Position numbers and translations under genes: made by a program
Notes under the pieces: generated by a model
Database searches by the model: none
Told to the model about the DNA's origin: nothing
The model's input: only the letters and a program-made list of their open reading frames with translations
Assembly (NCBI GenBank): GCA_964598565.1
Contig: CAZRCG010000012.1
Span: forward strand, 1-24,288
Length of the DNA: 24,288 bases
Direction of reading: 5' to 3'
Origin: CAZRCG01 sp964598565
Lineage (GTDB): Bacteria; Bdellovibrionota; UBA2394
In this document: in pieces, positions 20,887 to 24,288 of the stretch
Layout: every line of letters begins with the position of its first letter
How positions within the stretch are numbered: the first letter of the stretch is position 1

Positions 20887-22437
20887 GTGCAGCAGCAAAA
20901 TCTTTTTGATCCTGTGCCTGTCGAGCGTCTGCAGATGCAGACGAAAGAAGATCTCATTCTATTTATTAAGCTTCAAGAAGACGTGAACAATCAGTTGCGC
21001 AAGCACGTTGAGTATCTAGAGGCTTTAGGCCGGGAGCTGAAGAGTCGGACGCTGTTTGTGCAGGATCAGTATATTGTTTTAAAAAATAAACTCTATGGAA
21101 AGAGCTCGGAGAAATTGGCTTCTGAGGTGAAAGAAGATTCTTCGAAGGAGGAGTCCCTAAAGCCAAAGAGAAGGCGTGTTCAATTGCCATCGGAGCGTTA
21201 TCCAGAAGCTCCTCTGATTGAGAGAAGCATCGAGTTTCAAACCATGCCATCGTGTTCGTGCTGTGGGGCAGAAATGATGGACTCTGGCATGACGGAGGAT
21301 TCCGAGCATCTGACGGTGATTCCAAAGCAATATCTGATTATTCGTCAGAAGAGACAGAAGGTGCGATGTGGGAAATGTCATGGTGATATTCAAACAGCAC
21401 CAGTTCCTGAGAGAATCAAGGAAGGCTCCAGCTACAGCGATGAACTGATGGTGGATGTAGCCGTCAGCAAGTACTGCGATTTAATCCCCGTAGAGAGATA
21501 TGCATCGATGGCGGCCAGAGAAGGCTTTAAGGATCTTCCTCCTCAGAGTCTGATTGAGTCGACGCACTATGTGGCTGAATTTGTCGAGAAGGCCTACGAC
21601 CGATTAAGAGCTGAAATTATCGATAGCCAGGTCTTGCATGCCGATGAAACGCCTCATCGCATGCTGGAAGGTGACAAGAAATCGAATTGGTTTCTCTGGG
21701 GATTTTCGAATAAAAGAACGAGTTATTTTGAATATCATGATACGCGCTCAGGTACTGTGGCTTCTCGTCTTTTAATCAGCTCCCGGTGCGAGTATTTGGT
21801 GAGTGATGTCTTTTCGGGCTATGGAAGAGCGGTCAAAGATACGAATATCACTCGTCAGGAGCAAAATCGTCCTCTGATTCAGAGTGTCTATTGCAATGCG
21901 CATGCTCGAAGAAAATTCATTGAAGCGAAAGAAGGGGCGCCTGAAGAAGCCTCGTTTTTTATCGAGCAGTATTGTCAGATCTACCATCAAGAAAGTGAAG
22001 CCCAAGGTAAATTTCCTCAGGAAATTCTCGAGATTCGCAAATCGATGAAGTCTCACTTTGAAGAGATGAAAAAGCGAGCGATGGCTCACCTGGTGAAGTA
22101 CTCCTCTAAAAGCATGATCGCCAGAGCGATGATGTATTTTCTTGAGAATTATAAAGAGTTGACCTTGTTTCTTCAGAATGCAGAGCTTCCGATTGATAAC
22201 AATCCGCAGGAGCGCCTCCTAAGAAATCCCGTCATTGGCCGAAAGACTTGGTATGGCACTCATTCGAAGCAGGGCGCTAAAACAGCGGCCATTTTGTTTT
22301 CGCTAGTGGAGTCCTGCAAATTGAATCGAGTGAACCCACGAACTTATTTTAGAACGCTCATCCAAGATCTCCATGCCGGAAACGCTGCCTATTCCCCAGC
22401 TGAATTCGCCGCTAAAACAGACCCCCCGGCGGGCTAG
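20887..22437 (+). CDS. tnpC: IS66-family DDE transposase TnpC
   Basis: This is a 516-residue transposase with an N-terminal coiled coil (about 18-70), a zinc-binding site (C123/C126 and C161/C164), and a catalytic core with Asp253 ('LHADETPHRM'), Asp307 ('YLVSDVFSGYGR') and Glu442 ('NNPQERLLRNPVIGRKTW'). A His/Cys 'YCNAHARRKF' segment lies between the second Asp and the Glu. The start is a GTG at 20887 without a strong ribosome-binding site, 25 bp after tnpB. The stop codon falls inside the right terminal repeat. All catalytic residues are intact, so the copy is probably functional. Confidence 0.92.
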   Translation: MQQQNLFDPVPVERLQMQTKEDLILFIKLQEDVNNQLRKHVEYLEALGRELKSRTLFVQDQYIVLKNKLYGKSSEKLASEVKEDSSKEESLKPKRRRVQLPSERYPEAPLIERSIEFQTMPSCSCCGAEMMDSGMTEDSEHLTVIPKQYLIIRQKRQKVRCGKCHGDIQTAPVPERIKEGSSYSDELMVDVAVSKYCDLIPVERYASMAAREGFKDLPPQSLIESTHYVAEFVEKAYDRLRAEIIDSQVLHADETPHRMLEGDKKSNWFLWGFSNKRTSYFEYHDTRSGTVASRLLISSRCEYLVSDVFSGYGRAVKDTNITRQEQNRPLIQSVYCNAHARRKFIEAKEGAPEEASFFIEQYCQIYHQESEAQGKFPQEILEIRKSMKSHFEEMKKRAMAHLVKYSSKSMIARAMMYFLENYKELTLFLQNAELPIDNNPQERLLRNPVIGRKTWYGTHSKQGAKTAAILFSLVESCKLNRVNPRTYFRTLIQDLHAGNAAYSPAEFAAKTDPPAG

Positions 22438-22450
22438 GTCGACGATATAC
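22431..22450 (-). repeat. IS66 right terminal inverted repeat
   Basis: The reverse complement reads GTATATCGTCGACCTAGCCC, matching the left end at 19 of 20 positions. It contains the tnpC stop codon on one strand and the stop of the truncated exported protein on the other. Confidence 0.88.
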
Positions 22451-22619
22451 GGTAGGACAGATCAATTGCCTCTAATTTTGTCCCATCTATTTTTTCTATT
22501 TGCTCAGGTTTAGCCTCCGTTTCTTCTTTAGAGGGGCTTTCTGAATGGTCTTTGTCTCCATGTGCGAACGCACCAGCAGCTGGCAATGTAATCAGCAACA
22601 GTAATAGAGAGAACTTCAT
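22434..22619 (-). pseudogene. Exported protein, 3' part removed by IS66
   Basis: The ATG at 22619 lies 1 bp after the stop of the DUF3347 gene. The 61-codon frame has a signal peptide (about 1-19, 'LLLLLITLPAAGAFAHG') and a His/Asp/Lys/Glu-rich segment. It enters the IS66 end after 'IDLSYR', and its stop (22434-22436) is supplied by the element. The start of the lost domain ('LEAIDLSYR') resembles the opening of haem-binding/cytochrome-like domains found beside DUF3347 genes, but this is a guess. The missing part is not present elsewhere in the window. Confidence 0.6.
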
Positions 22620-22620
22620 T

Positions 22621-23124
22621 TTAGTTTACCCATTCTCCACACTTAAGCATTTTAGATCCGTAGTAGGGATTCGCAATTTCTCCTTCTTTTTGCAGCCAAC
22701 TTCCTTTGGCCATGGAACAGTAAGCCACTTTTACGCCTTTTGGCTTAGCGGTGGATTGCCAACGAACCATGAGCTGAGACAATTTCTTGAAATGGGTTCT
22801 GGCCGATTTGATGTCTCCAGATTTTGAAAGATGTTCTGCTGCTTCCTTAATCTCATTACCAAGTGAGTCGTCAGCGTGCATCTTTGATGCTCTCTTTGCC
22901 AGCTCAGTTGCAGCAGCTGAGAGGCCCTCGATAGTGTCTTTTGAGAGGTTATCTTGAATTTTTAAATAAGGCTCAGCTAGACTGCGCTCGCCATGCGTTT
23001 GCTGTTTTTCGTGCATTGTCATTGCGTCTTGATTTTGTGCGCTATGGCCGTGTTGATGCCCTTCCTCTGCATAGAGGCTTGAGGCAAGAAACAGGTTGAG
23101 CGCAGCTATGGATAAATTCTTCAT
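22621..23124 (-). CDS. DUF3347 periplasmic protein, metal-handling type
   Basis: This is a 167-residue protein from the ATG at 23124, selected because GAGGAG lies 5 bp upstream; the frame is open further upstream but lacks a better start. It has a signal peptide, then a His/Met-rich segment ('EEGHQHGHSAQNQDAMTMHE') suited to copper binding. The DUF3347 four-helix domain (about 50-165) ends in the diagnostic 'YCSMAKGSWLQKEGEIANPY' followed by 'YGSKMLKCGEWV'. This domain is often fused to or located beside CusB-type efflux adaptors, and Cys/Met residues there are likely ligands. It is the fourth gene in a sigma factor/NrsF operon, so a metal-stress role is inferred. Confidence 0.82.
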   Translation of the reverse strand: MKNLSIAALNLFLASSLYAEEGHQHGHSAQNQDAMTMHEKQQTHGERSLAEPYLKIQDNLSKDTIEGLSAAATELAKRASKMHADDSLGNEIKEAAEHLSKSGDIKSARTHFKKLSQLMVRWQSTAKPKGVKVAYCSMAKGSWLQKEGEIANPYYGSKMLKCGEWVN

Positions 23125-23134
23125 GGTGTCTCCT

Positions 23135-23386
23135 CTATTGGCGATAATCACCGCCACGTCGAAGAAAGAATCTATTGTTCATCTCTTTTCTTCGTGCCAA
23201 TTGTTCTTCTTTTAGCTTCTTTGCCTTTTTTGCCATAAATTCTTCGTGCATATTCTCTACCATACTTTGAAGTTCTGCTTTGGTGACAAGTATTTTTGTT
23301 TCCGAGTCTTTTAGATCTTCATTTGCGTATATGGACGTTGTTGAAAGTCCAACTAGTACAGCCAGGGTTGATAAAACTATTTTCAT
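23135..23386 (-). CDS. Small exported charged protein, unknown
   Basis: This is an 83-residue protein with a well-placed AAGGAG before the ATG at 23386. A signal peptide (about 1-21, ending 'SIYA') is followed by one long, highly charged amphipathic helix ('VENMHEEFMAKKAKKLKEEQ') and an Arg-rich end. I recognise no family. Size, export and helical nature are reminiscent of small periplasmic metal-stress proteins (Spy/CpxP-like), but the key motifs are absent. It lies between nrsF and the DUF3347 gene on the same strand. Confidence 0.65.
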   Translation of the reverse strand: MKIVLSTLAVLVGLSTTSIYANEDLKDSETKILVTKAELQSMVENMHEEFMAKKAKKLKEEQLARRKEMNNRFFLRRGGDYRQ

Positions 23387-23423
23387 CTTATACTCCTTTT
23401 CGTTCTTATTTCGTATCTACCTA

Positions 23424-24152
23424 TTAATACGAGCCACGAGCTTCAATGTGACAAGGAGTATGATATTTTCTTAAAAAGAATTGAAAAAAGCGCTGAGAGA
23501 GAGAGAGAACCCCTAGAAAACTTCCCATGAGCCATAGGAGAAAGTGGCTACGTAAATGTGCGTCAGAGATCTGAAGAATGATAATAGGGAGCTGGGCAAG
23601 CAATGCTAGGCTAGCTATCTTAAAAATGGCTGCCGAACGGGCCCCCGTCGCAGCGCGTCGCATTATAAAAAGAGAAATGGCTGTCGCAATTGCCGAGAAA
23701 CTCAGCCCACAAAAAAACATACAAGAAGCCATACCTCCCCAAGACATAAACATCTCCTGCATGGGCTCAAAGATGTTGATTGAAAAATGAGGTGAGGGCG
23801 AAATCATCGCTAAATGCGGGCATATCAAGAGCTGAAAAGCGCTAATCAGTAAAAATAAAATAAGGAGCTTTCCATACATCCAGCTAGTCCAAAAACCAGG
23901 GACAACAATTCGAGGCTGGGGTTTCCAGTAAAAATAGGCGGCACTTGTGGCAATGCCTAGCCAAACGACGAGTGAGACAAGCCAAAAGAGATTAAACTCT
24001 CCTCGGAATGATATCCATAAAACGCCAACAACGGGAATGCTGATCGCCGCCAGCAAAACAAGAATTTTACGAGCTCGTTTTACAGGACTCTGCTTTTCTT
24101 CTTGAAGAGCTTCAAGAATGGAGTTCTTGATGTCGGAAGTGCTGCCCATCAT
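23424..24152 (-). CDS. NrsF-like (DUF1109) membrane anti-sigma factor
   Basis: This is a 242-residue protein with six predicted membrane segments (about 30-48, 54-75, 92-110, 138-163, 172-192, 199-220). The start overlaps the sigma factor stop (ATGA), as in sigF-nrsF pairs. NrsF proteins hold an ECF sigma factor at the membrane and release it under metal stress, a process depending on conserved cysteines. Cys111 ('LLICPHLAM'), Cys144 and Cys148 ('SCMFFCGLS') are the candidates here. An alternative start is the next codon ATG (24149). Its partner sigma gene is truncated by a mobile element, so an anti-sigma without a sigma may remain. Confidence 0.75.
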   Translation of the reverse strand: MMGSTSDIKNSILEALQEEKQSPVKRARKILVLLAAISIPVVGVLWISFRGEFNLFWLVSLVVWLGIATSAAYFYWKPQPRIVVPGFWTSWMYGKLLILFLLISAFQLLICPHLAMISPSPHFSINIFEPMQEMFMSWGGMASCMFFCGLSFSAIATAISLFIMRRAATGARSAAIFKIASLALLAQLPIIILQISDAHLRSHFLLWLMGSFLGVLSLSQRFFQFFLRKYHTPCHIEARGSY

Positions 24153-24235
24153 TTTACAAGTTCCTTTAAATGAATTTGTAGACTTTTGCGAGCACGACTG
24201 AGTTGCTGACGAACGGTTGCATCTTTAAGGCCGAG
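24149..24235 (-). pseudogene. ECF sigma factor C-terminus, cut by IS end
   Basis: Only 28 codons remain: 'LGLKDATVRQQLSRARKSLQ' and a short Lys-rich tail. This is the recognition helix of sigma region 4. The frame upstream runs straight into the IS3-like end at 24236. The stop overlaps the nrsF start. The gene is either interrupted by the element or continues beyond an IS copy outside the window. Confidence 0.7.
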
Positions 24236-24288
24236 TGACCTTCCCCCCGAAAACTGGAGTGTTTGAAAGTTCCGAATTGATGGGCTAA
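24236..24288 (+). mobile_element. IS3-like element end (right contig boundary)
   Basis: These 53 bases start TGACCTTCCCCCCGAAAACT and are the exact inverted copy of 3-55. They interrupt the sigma factor gene at 24235/24236. Transposase coding sequence would lie outside the window. Because the same end is met on both sides, two element copies in opposite orientation flank the segment. Confidence 0.6.

Larger units (their letters stand above)
20034..22450 (+). mobile_element. IS66-family insertion sequence, complete
   Basis: This 2417-bp element has 20-bp terminal inverted repeats (19 of 20 matching) that start GTA and enclose three genes in the standard IS66 order: small ORF, TnpB-like, and DDE transposase. 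All three frames are intact. IS66 elements normally make 8-bp target duplications, but the flanks (20026-20033 GAACAGAG and 22451-22458 GGTAGGAC) differ. The insertion joins the AbiE locus to the middle of an unrelated metal-related gene. Confidence 0.92.

Noticed and set aside
3..24288. Terminal 53-bp match as evidence of a circular molecule
   Set aside because: The copies are inverted, not direct, so they cannot be an overlap of circular ends; an IS end at both borders explains them.
1..24288. CRISPR arrays, tRNA or rRNA genes
   Set aside because: No regularly spaced repeats and no tRNA or rRNA signatures were seen on either strand.

Overview
The window is a 24.3 kb bacterial segment built around a partial denitrification (nitrite to N2O) cluster. 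Both ends run into the same mobile-element end. GC content looks moderate and coding density is high. Proteobacteria-type features include periplasmic lipoproteins, a Tat-exported HiPIP, cNOR, NnrS, an NrsF-type anti-sigma factor and a DUF3347 metal protein. This suggests a Gram-negative proteobacterium or a Bdellovibrionota-like lineage, but I cannot fix the taxon from sequence alone.

Layout. (1) 1-860: a type IV (AbiE) toxin-antitoxin locus on the minus strand. Its antitoxin is intact, and its toxin is cut after about 43 codons by an IS3-like end. (2) 1069-3538: a Crp/Fnr regulator, a SnoaL-like protein, a DUF2249 protein and a HiPIP. (3) 3602-4337: wreckage of a PAS-domain sensor. (4) 10899-4323, minus strand: a second Crp/Fnr regulator, nnrS, nirK (a lipoprotein Cu nitrite reductase with a fused cytochrome c domain), a nirV-like gene, a Sco protein and a PLP-dependent decarboxylase. 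(5) 10999-17792, plus strand: two lipoproteins of unknown role, then norC (two haem c sites), norB, norQ and norD. (6) 17870-19281: an NPD/nitronate monooxygenase-like gene broken by a one-base shift in a G run. (7) 19402-20050: a second AbiE locus, again with an intact antitoxin but a toxin destroyed after 10 nt, this time by IS66. (8) 20034-22450: a complete IS66-family element without an 8-bp target duplication. (9) 22434-24235: a sigma factor/NrsF/DUF3347 metal-response operon that has lost both its first and last genes to mobile elements. The window ends in the same 53-bp IS end as it starts, inverted.

How it works together. Five near-identical palindromes, TATGA-N6-TCATA, lie upstream of the HiPIP/DUF2249 pair, nirK, the second Crp/Fnr gene with the lipoprotein operon, norC and the NPD gene. 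They define a local NO/nitrite regulon, presumably served by one or both Crp/Fnr proteins. Neither protein has the cysteine set of an oxygen-sensing FNR. Nitrite would be reduced by NirK and the NO by NorCB (matured by NorQ/NorD), with the HiPIP and the fused or attached c-haems as electron carriers. No nitrate reductase or nosZ is present here. Box centres sit 40-48 bp from start codons, so class II activation would give almost leaderless mRNAs.

The most unusual points are this local operator/regulator pair, the two outward-facing AbiE loci whose toxins were inactivated by two different mobile elements, the two-haem NorC, and the pair of unassigned lipoproteins inside the nir-nor cluster.
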